Origin: Pyropia yezoensis
Lineage: Eukaryota; Rhodophyta; Bangiophyceae; Bangiales; Bangiaceae
Direction of reading: 5' to 3'
Assembly: GCA_009829735.1 (NCBI GenBank)
Contig: CM020620.1
Location: 8,014,545-8,078,544, forward strand
DNA length: 64,000 bases
This document shows positions 21,980-32,597 of this stretch, piece after piece. Position numbers and translations under genes: made by a program. Each line of letters begins with the position of its first letter. Positions within the stretch are counted from its first letter, which is position 1. The notes beneath the pieces were generated by a model. That model was given only the letters and a program-made list of their open reading frames with translations, did no database searches and was not told where the DNA came from.

Positions 21980-22744
21980 ACCGCTGCCACTGCCGACGCC
22001 ACCCTTGGCCGCGGCCGGGGGTGGCGCGTCGGCGCCCCCTTTCGGCACACCGCCGGCGGGCACAGCCGCCGGCACGTTGCCGCCGCCGCCCCCCCGCCTG
22101 TCCTCATCCCCTCCAGGGGCTCCGCGACGCCCCAGCGGCGGGACAACACCCGTCGGCCGGCGGGTGGCGACGGGGAAGCCCGTCACCGCCCCCTCGCCAC
22201 CCCCCCTCCCATCGCCGCCGTCGCCGCTACCACCACCACCACCACCGCCACCACCACACCCACCACCACCACCACCACCACCACCACCACCACCACCACC
22301 ACCACCACCACCACCGCGCCGCCCCCACCCCGGTGGCCGTGTCGTTGGCACACACGCCCGCCGGCCGGTCCTTCCAGGCCGGGGCAGCCGCTCAACGATG
22401 CGCGGGAGCGGCCTGTCGGCAGCTGCCGCCCCCGCCGTCGACGGCGGAGAGGCCGACGTCACCGTCGACGCCGCACCGGGGGGGGACGGCGCGACTGGGT
22501 GGTCGGCATCTTCCGAGAGGGGGATGTGGAAGCGCACGCCCCCGACGGGCGCGCCCGCGGCGGCGGCGGCGCCGGCGGCGGGCGGCCGGCGGGGCGGCCG
22601 GCGGGGCGGCCGGCGGGGCGGCGTGCCGGCTGCCGCCGCGGTGACGGCGGCGGCGGCGGGCGCGGCGGGCGCGGAGAAGAAGCGCGCCTGGTCAGCGGCC
22701 AGCTGCTCCTCGGTCGTGGCGGCGAGGCCCCGGCGGAGGGCCAT
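17678..22744 (-). CDS. RPAP1: RNA polymerase II-associated protein 1 (RPAP1/MINIYO-like)
   Basis: 1,688 residues, longer than the roughly 1,400 typical of RPAP1. The N-terminus (EEQLAADQARFFSAP) resembles the conserved start. The RPAP1_N block is VAADNAARVAAMTPAER followed by LSADTLAWLTARA (about 21,780-21,910). The RPAP1_C block is WRFGLDGRRL, then GLHHHG and YTLTELLTLGRSAFPPQRAL (about 21,250-21,440), a nearly exact family signature. The remaining 1,100 residues are an extremely Ala-rich helical region, where other RPAP1 proteins have armadillo-like repeats, with Gly and Asp runs. RPAP1 links RNA polymerase II to Mediator and chaperones and is needed for polymerase assembly or nuclear import. 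One open frame without introns covers everything. Confidence 0.8.
22228..22315. repeat. (CAC)n microsatellite inside RPAP1
   Basis: Nearly uninterrupted CAC triplets on the + strand, read as a glycine run on the coding (minus) strand. Being trinucleotide, it can change length without a frameshift. Confidence 0.9.
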
Positions 22745-25700
22745 TGCGGCGCCGGCGGCGGGGCGCGGCGGCGGGGCGGGCCGGGGGCGAATGGCGGCGG
22801 GACGGTCGGTCGCGGGGCGCGGTCCCGCGCGGGGTCGGGACGACGTCGACGCATCCTCAGCGACGCGGAGCGCTGTCCATCGGTGGCCGGCTCAAAGAGC
22901 CAACGCAACACGTTTCACACGTGTCATAGGCCCTTGCGAGATGTCTGCAGATTGGTTGCTGGCAGATAAAGTACGTACTTTCTTTGTAGACCATCCAAAT
23001 ACTGGAGCTCAACTCTGAGAATTCGAACACCCATGCTTGGTGGCTCGCCGGCCGTGACCACCGCCGCCCGTGGGGGGATGGCGGCGTAAGAGACCAAAAC
23101 GACCACCTCCGAGGCCCGCTTTGCTGTCCCACCGCGCACGCCGGCCCGTGGAGCGCGCGCACGTGGGCGGCGCCGCCGCAGCGGGGGTGTGCTCGGCAGC
23201 CCCCCCTCGGCGACACCGTGACAGGGCGGCCGCCTCCCCGCACTGCCCATTGGCCGGCCGCCTGCCCACCCCGGGGTGGTGGCCACCCACCCCCCCAGAG
23301 GGAGTGGATCAGAGCGCACCCCCGATTCCTCCCCACCGCGCCCAGTCATTTCACGGCCGCGGCGGCAGCAGCAGCAGGCCGGGAGCAGGAGCCAACCACC
23401 GCCACCCACCCCCCCCCCCCCCCGCCCCCCCCCCCCCAGACGCGGGGGCTGCTCTGTGGTGGACACCCCGCGGCGCCGGCGTGCGGGGTGGGTAGGAGCC
23501 CCCCCCCCCCCCCCCAGGGTCTGCTCCTTTTCTATGGTATGCGCCCCCGGCGGATTCCACCGCTGGCGGCCCCTGGCTTGGGCAGCCCCCCGGGGTCCCA
23601 CACGCGCAGACACGGGGCCGGGGTGCAACACCAGATGGCCAGCCCCACGCGGGGTGTGGAGCAGCAAACGCCGTCGCCGCCCCAGCCTGGCGGCCCCGGT
23701 GGCGGTCGGTCGCGGTCGTGGGGGCCCCCTCTTGGGGCGCGGGGCGGGGGGGGGGGGGGAGAGCCCTGCCAGCGGGGTGGGCGCCGCCCCGCCCCACCTC
23801 TCCCACGCATCGCGGGCCGGCACGCCAACAACGACGCGGCGGCCACACGGCGCGCACGCGGCGTCTGCGCTGTGCAGGGTCGGGGGGGGGGGGGGGGCCC
23901 GCGGGGGGGGCCGTGTGACCCCCAAGAGGCCCTCGGCAGCGGAGCGCTCCGCCGCGCCGCCGCCGCCGCCGCCGCCGGTCGGCCGCGTCTCGCCGTCGCG
24001 CCGCCGCCGCCGCGGCAGGGCCCGCCGCACCCGCCACCGTTGCGGGGTTGCGTGCCCCCGACGCGTGCCCCGCCCGACGCGAGCTTCTCCCCCGACACCA
24101 ACCACCACCACCTCCCCCCCCCCCCCCCCCCCCTCCATCTCTAGGGCAGGGCCTGCCTCTGGCCGTGGTCGTCGCGGTGGCCGCGGCCGCTCGCTTGCTG
24201 GCGAGGACCTCTCCCCCGCACGGCCTGGCGCCCGCTGGTCAGCCGTGACCGCCGCGTACGCAGTGTCGCGGGGGGGAGGGGAGGGGGAGGGGGGGGGGCG
24301 TGTTCCCTCGTGGCGTGGGAGCTGGTGGGTGGGGGGGGAGAGCAGCGGCGCCGCGTGCGTGGGCGCCACACCCCGCGACGTCAACGGCGGCCAGCCCCCC
24401 CTTCCCCCCCCCCGCCGCGCGCGCTCGCGTCGCCGTCGTCAGCGGCGTCGTGCCAGGCAAGAGGTGGTCTCATTGGGGGGGGGGGGGGGCAGGTGGCTGG
24501 GGGCGGGTGGGAGAGGGGCTGGGGGGGGTGGTGTAGGGGTGTGGGGGGGGGGTGGGCTGGCGCCCCGTGGATCCCGCGTCCTGGTGTAGGGACGCTGCGC
24601 CGCTGCAGGAGCGGGGGCGGGGTCTGGGCGCGGGGCGCAGCTCCCGCTACCAGCGTTGAGGGTCGCGGCCTGGTCATTGGGTGTGTGTGTCGCCAGCTGG
24701 GCGGGGGTCCCCCGACGCTCGCGGGTATAGCCTTGGCGCAGGGGTAGGCGGGGGTGGGGGGGAAGTGGAGGGTGCGGGGGGTTGGTGGTGTGTGTCTCGG
24801 CTGCTGCCCGCCGCCCCCGCCACCAGCTGGTCGCGCCGCGCCCCCCTGCGGCTACACACGTACCCCCGCCTTGGGGGCGGTGGCTGCCTCGTGGTGCCGG
24901 ACTGTTGCGACGACCGACCGCCCCACCCCGCCGTGGCCGTTATCGTTGGTGACGGGAGGGAAAGGGCGAATGAGGGATTGACAGCTCCGTGTGACGTCGG
25001 AACGGGGGGGAGAGGTGGCGAGTGGAGTGGAGTGGAGGACGGCGGCGGCGGAGGCTGAAAGAGGGCGTGTGCGTCGGCGGCGAGCGCTGGTGCACGGTAC
25101 CTACCCCCCCCACGACCGGTCCCACGCGTTCGGCCGCACACCGTGCCGTGCCGCGCCTCTTCCGCCGCGGGTGGGACGGCGGTGGGGTCTGCGTGACGAC
25201 CGCGGTGAGGGGGTGTGGGGGCGGCGGCTGAGGCGCGGCTCCTCCATCCTGTGGCGGTCTGCCACCCCCTGACGGTGGCGCGGGGTTCGTCTCTTTTTTT
25301 TTCGTTTTGTGTGTCTTTTTGCGTAGCGGGGGAGAGGGGAAGGGGAGGTTTGTACCAGCGGGGACTCGGCCATTTGCACCCGAGGCACACAACACCGCAC
25401 CCCCCTTCCACTGGAGGTCCGGTGGTGGTGGCGGCGGCGGTGAGCGGGTGTGCTCGTGCAACCGCCACTCGCTGGGGTGTTGCGGAGGTGGGGGGGGAGG
25501 GGGAGGGGAAGAGGGGAGGGAGGACGCCGCCGCTTGCCCCTGGGAACCCTCTGTAGGGCTCCGCCGCGGCACGCGCGCCCGCCGCTCCCGCGTGGCTGCT
25601 GACGCACGCGTCTGTTGGGGTCCCCGCCGCCGGTGTTGCACGACCGCCCCCCCCCCCCCCGCCCGCCGCTTCACGACCATTGCACGTTGGTCTCTGCCCT

Positions 25701-26253
25701 CTGAGTTGGAGGGGGAGAAAGGGGGGGGGGGGGAAGGAAGGAGCCGGGGGGGTGGGCTGTACCCACCGCCGCCGCTGTCGCGGTGCTGCGCCCCTGCCGC
25801 GCGCGCGCGCGCGCGCGGCGCCCCCGTGGCGGCGCAACCCGTGACCGCACGGGTGCGGGGGTTGGCGCTCTCTGGCAGGCGGCTGGGGCGGCGGCGCGGC
25901 TGGGCTTGCCTACTCCCTGACGAAACGGGCGGCCGCCCCGCCGCCGCCGCTGGCTGGGGTACAAGACGGCCGCGGCAGCGGTGGCGGTGGCGGCGGCGGC
26001 GTCGGCGGCCGTCCAGGCGCCTGCGGCGGCGGCGGCCTGGCCGCCAGCATGGGCGCCCACCCCCCCCTGGGGTCATTGGCCGTCGCGGCGGCGGCCGCGG
26101 CGCCCCCCCCCCCCCCCCCCCCCCCCGCGCGGGGGGGCGCGGTGGCGGGGCCGGGGCCCCCCCCCCCCCCCCGCCCGCGCCGCCCCCTCCCCCCCCCCCG
26201 AAGAGGATGAGGGGTGGGTGGATGGCCCCGATGGCGCCGGCGATACCTGGCAA
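22745..26253. other. long spacer upstream of RPAP1 and the cyclin gene
   Basis: 3.5 kb between divergent starts. A distinct lower-GC patch at about 22,900-23,040 lies just upstream of RPAP1 and contains the palindrome AAAGTACGTACTTT (22,968-22,981). The rest (23,050-26,200) is packed with G and C homopolymers of 10-20 bases (for example 23,407-23,438, 24,116-24,133 and 26,103-26,126) and gives only low-complexity shadow frames. The cyclin frame is open from 25,921 without an ATG, so an upstream cyclin exon or leader may lie here. Confidence 0.4.
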
Positions 26254-29200
26254 ATGCTGCGCTCCCGGCGGAACACCTCCCGCGCGCTGCTGGCATGGCT
26301 GGCCGCCGCCGTTGCCGACGGCGACGCGTCGTTGCCAGCGTCGCCCACGTCTGTGTGGCGCCCGCCGGGGGGGGGGGGGACGGGCGCCCTGGATGAAGAC
26401 ACGACGCCGCCCGTGGTGGCGCTGCTGCCAGCCACGCCCGTCGCGGCCGCCGCCGCCGCGGCCGCCGCGTCGGTCACCGCGGCGGCAGCCGCCGCCGCGG
26501 CAGCCGCCACTCCAGGCCGCGGCCACCCTTGCCCCGATGGGGGCACCGCGCCGGCGCCCCTGCCGCCGCAGCCGCCACCCCTGCCCCTCCGGACCCCCTT
26601 TGACGCCCCCGCCCCGCCGTCCATCACGGTCGCCGCGTATGCCGAGCGGGTGGCCGGCGCGTGCCGGGCGTCGCCGTCGGCGTTGGCCGCCTCGGCGCTC
26701 TACCTGGCCCGCGCCGCCGCCGAGGTGCCGGCGCTGACGCTCAACTCGACCAACGCGCACCGGCTCATCCTGGTCTCCCTCGTCACCGCGGCCAAGTACC
26801 TTGATGATCGCTACTTCAGCAACAAATTTTACGCCGGCGGCGGCGGGGTGGACCTCGTTGAGCTCAACGCGCTCGAGGTCTGCTTCCTCCGCGCCATCCG
26901 CTTCCGGCTGCACGTCGTGCCGGAGGATATGGTGGAGGTGGTCCGGCGGCTGGCGCGGGCCGCGACGGTGGCAGCACAGGGGGGGGCGTCGTTGACCGGT
27001 GCGGGCGGAGTCGCTTGCCGCCGGAACTCCCCGTTTGCGGCCGACACCCTCCGCAAGACGCCCCACTTGACGAGCCACCCGTCGCCGGGTATGACAGTCG
27101 TGGCGCAGCAGCTGCCGCCGACCCCCGGGCAACGGCCATGGCCAGCACTCCGCGTCGCGGAAGGGGGGACCGCACGGCCTGGCCGCGGCGGGCGTCGGAG
27201 CACGTCCGCGGCCACCACGCCAAGAGCCTCGTCTACCACGCCAAGAGCCTCGTCCACTACCTCCACCATCACCGCCGCCACGACGCCTGGCGCGGGCGGT
27301 GGCGCCTGGCGGGGGGGGGTGGGGGGGGGCACCGGCGCTGTCGCGCCCATCTCCATTGACGGGCGTGTGCCCGTGGCGGGCGCCAAGCGCAAGGAAGGGT
27401 CCACCAGGTACCGCACCGCGGGGGGGGTACGCCGTCGTGTGGCGTCTGTGTCCGGGGCCGAGGCGACCGCGCCGTCGCGCGCCGCGGCGACGCCGTCGGC
27501 GGCTGCATCAGCGCGGCCGGCGCGGTTTGCGGCATCCCCGGGGGGGATGATGGAGGTCGAGACGGCACGGCTGCCGCCCCCGCGGGCGTCGGCGTCGCCT
27601 TATGCCATGGATGTCCAAGGGGCGGCAGCCGACGAGTGGTCCCCGGGGTACGCGGGACAACAGGCAGATGGGCTGGCAGAGGCGACGACGGCGAGTCTCG
27701 CCACCGCCGCGTTTGCCGCTGGCTCTGGCAGCGGGGTAGGGTATGGGGCACAGGACCCATCGCGGGCCCAGCGGCAGTGGTCCCCGGTGTACATGGCTCG
27801 ACAGGCAGAAAGGGTGGCAGATGCGACCGCTGCAAGTCTCACTACCGCCGCGTACACTACTGGCACGAGCAACGGGGGCGAGTATGGAGCGCAGGAGCCG
27901 TCTCGGCACCAGCGGCAGCGGTATGATCACCCGGCGGGACGCGGCGACCACGAGGAGCTCCGCTATCCTACCAGCGCATCTGCGGGGTGGCAGGAAGAGT
28001 ATGTGGGGGCGGCGAACGCATCTCAGTGGCAGGGCGCACCGGTGCAGGCGTGCGCTCAGGTTGCCTATCCACCCCAACCACAGCTGCATTCGCTGCCGCA
28101 GCACCAGCCGCCGCAGCACGCGACGTTCCCGGCGGTTGCCTACCACGCGCAGGCCTACACGCAGTCCCTTTTGTCAGACGGAACCACGGTGTTTGGCGAG
28201 CCCCAGCCGCTCGCACCCTACCAGACCCGGCCGCAGCCGCCAGCGACAGGGGGCTATTCGCACCAACACGCCCCAGCCCAGGCGTACGCGGGTGGCGGCC
28301 GCCCGAGCACCCCTTACGGAGGGGCTACCTCTGGAGGGGGGGCATCGGCGGGCGGCGGGGGCGGCTGGACAGGCGCCTCCCACACGAGTGCCACCCCTGG
28401 CGGTTTGCACTCCGCTGGCGCTACTGACGGCGGCGGCGGCGGCGGCGGCCACGGCGCCAACGCGTATGTGCCCCATCCTACAACGCCCTACTATCCCCAC
28501 ACGCCACACCGGTCGGCGCACACGCCGGCCATGGCGGCGGTGCTGACGCCGTCAGGCGTGGGCGTTGGCGTCGTGGGCGTGGGCGTGGGCGTGGGCGTCC
28601 CCGCCGCGGCGAGCAACGGCGGCCCCTCGTCGGGCGTGTACGGGCCCGTGGGCACGCCGCACCACGCGCCGTTGCCGGGGGGCCCGGCTCGCAACCCCTA
28701 TGGCATGCCTGACGGCGGGGACATGGGTGGTGGTGGCGGCGGCGGCGGTGGTGGTGGTGGCGGCGGCGGCGGAGGGGGCGGCGGCGGCGGTGGAGGGGGT
28801 GGCGGCCCGCACGTCTACCCTTCCACCCCCGCCGCGGGTGCGTACACCCCCCGCCATGGGGGTGTCCTCCCCCACACCCCCGCCGCCACGGTCTCTCTCC
28901 CCGCGTTTGCGGCGCTCCTGGCGGCCACTGCCGCATCGGCGGCGGGGGCGGCCACGCCCGCCCCCCCACCCGGGAGGGGCCTCGTCCAACGGGGGATGTG
29001 GCCACCACCTCTCCCGCCGGTCGTGCCCGACCAACCGTCTGGTCGGCCTACGCCGTTTATGCTCTACACCATTGGGGGAGGGGAGGGGGGGGAGGATGCC
29101 CTCTTTTATGGCCAGAGGGGGGTTCCCCTCACCGGTGCTGCTGGCGGTGGCGGCGGGGGGGGCTCGGCCGAGCATGCGGAATGGGAACGGTCGGCCGGCC

Positions 29201-29321
29201 ACGGTGCTTGGCAGCACCACCCGCAGCCGCAGCATCAGCAGCAACAACAGCACTACCCACAGCAGCAGCACCAACCACAGCATCAACAACCTCTTACTCA
29301 GCAGCTGCAGCAGCTACATCA

Positions 29322-29353
<32 letters not shown>

Positions 29354-29848
29354 AACAGCAGCAGCAGCAGCAGGAGCAGCAGCAGCAGCAGCAACAGCAA
29401 CAACATCAACTACAACAGCATCAGCAGCATTTACAACCACAACAGCTGCACCACGAATGGCAGCAGCACGCGCCGCCGTATACCGAGCCGGCGCACGGTG
29501 CGTGCGCATACGCACCGCTGGCTGGCGGCTCGACCCCGTATGGTGGCGCCTCCACCCCCGGCCGATCGGTTGCAGCTGGCGCGGCGGCAGGGGCGGCAAG
29601 TACCTGGCCGAGCGCGGCCGTGGGCGTCGCCACCACCACCGCTGCCCCTGTTCACGCCTATGCCGACGGCGGCGGCCGGTATCACGCGTACGGTCCCCAG
29701 CCGCCCGCTGCGGCAGCGGCTGCGGGGCGGTCGGGCGGGGAGGCGTATGGGCCACCGGCGGGCACGACGTCTGGGGGCGGCCGGCGGCCCGCTGCCTACC
29801 CCCTCCCCCTGCCGCTGCCGCGGGCGTATGCCAGCGGCGGCGGCGGCA

Positions 29849-29881
<33 letters not shown>

Positions 29882-30054
29882 ACGGTGGCGGCGGTGGTGG
29901 CGGCGGCGGCGGCGGCGGCACCGTCACCGCCCCGTCCACCCCCTATGCAGGCGCGGCAGCCAAGGCGGACGGAAGGGGGGGTGGAGTGGGGGGGGACCCC
30001 GATGCTGGCCGTTGGGCGTGGCCCTCCGCTGCCGGCGACCGCATGCGCGGCTGA
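26254..30054 (+). CDS. P-type (PHO80/PCL-like) cyclin with giant low-complexity tail
   Basis: 1,266 residues from the first in-frame ATG (26254). The frame is open back to 25,921 and reads acidic, coding-like sequence just upstream (EEDEGWVDGPDG), so the true 5' end may be an upstream exon. A cyclin box lies at about 26,600-26,960: FDAPAPPSITVAAYAERV, ALYLARAAAEVPALTLNSTN, AHRLILVSLVTAAKYLDDRY, then FSNKFYAGGGGVDLVELNAL and FLRAIRFRLHV. That is the PHO80/CYCP signature 'lts.NvHRLl.t.v..AaKf.dD.yysN.yyA..GGv...ElN.LE'. Partners would be a CDK such as PHO85/CDKA type. The remaining 1,000 residues are disordered: a twofold 47-residue repeat, Gly runs and a long Gln run. Confidence 0.75.
27637..27918 (+). 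repeat. two tandem 141-bp (47-codon) repeats in the cyclin gene
   Basis: Units 27,637-27,777 and 27,778-27,918 each start WSP.Y....QA and include ATTASLATAAF / ATAASLTTAAY and YGAQDPSR / YGAQEPSR. Divergence is moderate and the reading frame is kept, so this is a protein-level duplication and not a simple repeat. Confidence 0.75.
29227..29457 (+). repeat. polyglutamine tract (CAG/CAA mixed)
   Basis: A run of mixed CAG and CAA codons with a few His, Leu and Pro. The uninterrupted core of 18 or so Gln is split by one Glu. Mixed codons suggest selection for Gln rather than recent slippage alone. Confidence 0.9.
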
Positions 30055-30756
30055 GGGGGGTCGCTTCGCCCGCCCTTTGAGCGGCAGGGCCTGCGCTCAC
30101 TTGCACCCGTGGGCCGGGGGGGCGGGCGGTGGCGGCGGCGGCGGGTGGCGGGGGGGGCGACCGATTCTTTTTTTTCTTTCTCTTGTTTGCATGCCTTACC
30201 ACCCCCTGGGTGCCCTGACCTATTATTCCGCGCCCGCGCGGGCCACACATCGCCGCCGACTCAGTATGTACAGTACACTGGGGTTTCTATCTAGTCAAGC
30301 CGCCGGTGCATGGTCTCGTGCTTCCGTGGTTCTATTGCCCGGCTCGAGGTTTTTTAACGAAGCCAGACCAGAGCATGCATGCATGCCGTCGTATAATGCG
30401 TGTAGGCTCGAGCAGTGGTACTCTACAGCTCGTCGCCTTGAGCCATGACTGCTCGGTTCCACCTGCGTGAGTGGATCGGTGCTTGATTTTGAAGCTGTAC
30501 TGTATTCTTGCGACAGGAATTCGCTCTATTTTTTGTACCCTTTTTTCAGACCGGAAAATTCGCTTGAAGCGTTCCACTTGGCCGATACCGTGTCTTGACG
30601 TCGGAGTGGGCACGGTCGCGGAGGCGAGCAGCAGGCGTGGGCGGCTGTAGCCGTATACAGCCGCAGACCCGGGTTGCCACGGCAGGTGGCGCGGGAGAGC
30701 ACGGCCGCTGAGGGCGACGCTGACAGCGGGGGGGGCTCCGCCTGTGGTTGTCTGTT
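30055..30756. other. spacer between cyclin and TPR-like genes
   Basis: 702 bp between two + strand genes: the cyclin 3' region plus the TPR promoter. A lower-GC stretch (30,230-30,600) includes GTACAGTAC at 30,268-30,276 and a GCATGCATGCATGC run at about 30,374. No open frame of interest. Confidence 0.4.
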
Positions 30757-32196
30757 ATGGCCCACCTCGCCGCCGCCGTCCGGTCTGCTCGGGCGTTGCC
30801 CGAGGTGGCGTCGCTGCTGGCGTACCCCCCCCCTCCCCCTACCGTCGCGTCTATCCTCATTGGGCGGGCTCTGGACATTGCTCAGCCCATGGCCACCTCC
30901 TCTCCGCAGCTGCTGACGGGCGTCTACGCCGCGGCCGCGTCGGTTCAGGCCCGCTTGGGATACCTGTCTGAGGCGCTCGACTACCGGCGGCAGGCCGTGC
31001 AGTCTGCGGGACCAGGCGGTGCACCGCTCGAGGCGGTGGTGCTGTCGGCCGAGCAGCTGACGATGGGAGAAGAGCGGGGAGGGGCAGGGGAGCAGCCCGT
31101 CCCTGACGCCGGCGATGGAGGACGTCTGGGTCGTTTACACGCTGTCCTGGCGGCCGCTTCGGACGCGGTGTCGCTCGTCACGGCGCTGGACGGGTGGGTG
31201 GGGGCGGAGCACGCAGACGACGCAAGCGCGGGCGGCGGGGACGCCCCGCTGACGCGTGGCTTACTCGTCTATGGGGGGGGTGACGATGAAGGATGGGACC
31301 CCGTCGCCGCGACGGGAAAACCACTCGGGCAGCCTCGCCGGCCCGTATCGGTACTGGAGGGCCTCGCCGCCGCCCACCTCCTCCGCGGGCGGCTGCTGCT
31401 GCGGCAGCAGCGACGCCGGGACGAAGCGCTGGATGCGCTGTCCGCCGCGCTGGTGCGGCTGGAGCACGTGAGTGATGCGCTGAGGGTGGCGGCACCACCG
31501 CTGCCAGACGAGCCCGTCCCCGCTGTTGGCCGCCCCGTTCATCCCGCCCTTGCGCTGCAGGCGGTCTTCACCCTCACGACCCTGGGCATCGCCCACCTCT
31601 CACCGTCGTCGGTCACCGAAGAGAGCGGCGGCGGGCCGCCGGCCCAGGCGGCCGACAACCAGGCCGCGGACGATGCTGCCACCGATACGGGCGATGCAAT
31701 GCTCCGCCGTGCGCTCTCCCTGGCGCGCACGTACGGGCCGGACGCGGAGCACGTACCCTCCTGGGCGGCCGCCTACCCGCTGGTGGGCCTTGCCAGCGTC
31801 AGTGCCAGACGCGGCGAAGTCGTCCAGGCCGAAGGCCTCCTCCGCGCTGTGGCAGACCCGCCCGTGTCCACGTGCGCCGCCGCGGGCGGCGCGGGTGCTG
31901 TGGCAGCCTGGGTGGCGGCCGCGTCCGCGACGGCCGGCTTGGTCGGGCGGCTCAGCTGGAATGACCAGCCTCGCACGGCCGATGCGCGGGCGTGGGCGGA
32001 AAAGGCCGAGGCGGGCGCGCGCGCTTGGGGCGCCCCGGGGACGGTGGTGGTGCCCGAGGTGGGGGCCCCCGCCATTGGGCGCTCGAGCGGCGTCGGAGGG
32101 GGGCGTGTGCCCGCGTGGTGGGGTGCCGCCGTGCGTGCCCAGTTGGCGGCTGCTCCATGCGCTGGGGAGGGGGGAGGAGGGGCGCACGTGGATTGA
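30757..32196 (+). CDS. TPR-like helical repeat protein of unknown function
   Basis: 479 residues from the ATG at 30757. I do not recognise the family. Sequence pairs of amphipathic helices resemble tetratricopeptide repeats: LLTGVYAAAASVQARLGYLSEALDYRRQAV near the N-terminus, LEGLAAAHLLRGRLLLRQQRRRDEALDALSAAL in the middle, and YPLVGLASVSARRGEVVQAEGLLRAV towards the C-terminus. Each has the small-residue/large-residue spacing of a TPR A and B helix. There is no clear targeting peptide or membrane segment. It converges with the zinc-finger gene and follows the cyclin on the same strand. Confidence 0.55.
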   Translation: MAHLAAAVRSARALPEVASLLAYPPPPPTVASILIGRALDIAQPMATSSPQLLTGVYAAAASVQARLGYLSEALDYRRQAVQSAGPGGAPLEAVVLSAEQLTMGEERGGAGEQPVPDAGDGGRLGRLHAVLAAASDAVSLVTALDGWVGAEHADDASAGGGDAPLTRGLLVYGGGDDEGWDPVAATGKPLGQPRRPVSVLEGLAAAHLLRGRLLLRQQRRRDEALDALSAALVRLEHVSDALRVAAPPLPDEPVPAVGRPVHPALALQAVFTLTTLGIAHLSPSSVTEESGGGPPAQAADNQAADDAATDTGDAMLRRALSLARTYGPDAEHVPSWAAAYPLVGLASVSARRGEVVQAEGLLRAVADPPVSTCAAAGGAGAVAAWVAAASATAGLVGRLSWNDQPRTADARAWAEKAEAGARAWGAPGTVVVPEVGAPAIGRSSGVGGGRVPAWWGAAVRAQLAAAPCAGEGGGGAHVD

Positions 32197-32274
32197 CGTG
32201 CTCGGCCCCTGTGTCGCATGGAGGGCCCCCTCGTGCGGTACGGGCGGTTGCAAGATACTGGAGAACGGGATTGC

Positions 32275-32280
32275 AATAAA
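32275..32280 (+). terminator. candidate poly(A) signal AATAAA of the TPR-like gene
   Basis: AATAAA lies 79 bp past the stop codon in a stretch that becomes A-rich, at the usual distance for a cleavage and polyadenylation signal. Confidence 0.45.
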
Positions 32281-32597
32281 AAACAAAGCTCCCAGCAACA
32301 TCCCGTCCATACCAAAGGAAAAAAGCACAGGCAAGCGCTTCCAAGCAAATCGAAGGGAAGGCACAGCCCAGCATAGAGGAGAAGGAGGAGAAGGAAAAAT
32401 TCTTAACATGCGCGAGGCGTAACGTAGGAACGAGACAGACGTCATACCCTTTCGCGCAGCAGTCGCTCTGTTGACCCCCTGACAGGCAGCCCTCTACCAC
32501 ACACGCAGACGGTCCCAGCTCCCTATGCATTGGTTGAAGAAAGACCGTCAATGTCCACCACGCGCGACAGCCCCCATCGGTTACCACAGCGGCCGCG

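Noticed and set aside
22924-24384. 486-codon frame on the - strand upstream of RPAP1
   Set aside because: Only Pro/Gly/Arg strings produced by homopolymers, no domain; would need to initiate inside the spacer.
25981-26253. Start of the cyclin at the GTG at 25,981
   Set aside because: A eukaryotic gene should start at ATG; the stretch crosses long C runs. I used the ATG at 26254 but note the open upstream frame.
24940-27132. 730-codon frame on the - strand
   Set aside because: It is antisense to the cyclin box, which is unambiguous on the + strand, and runs through poly-G/C tracts. Composition is typical of shadow frames.
28728-28806. Poly-Gly triplet run as a separate repeat element
   Set aside because: Ordinary in-frame microsatellite expansion inside the cyclin tail; covered by the gene entry.
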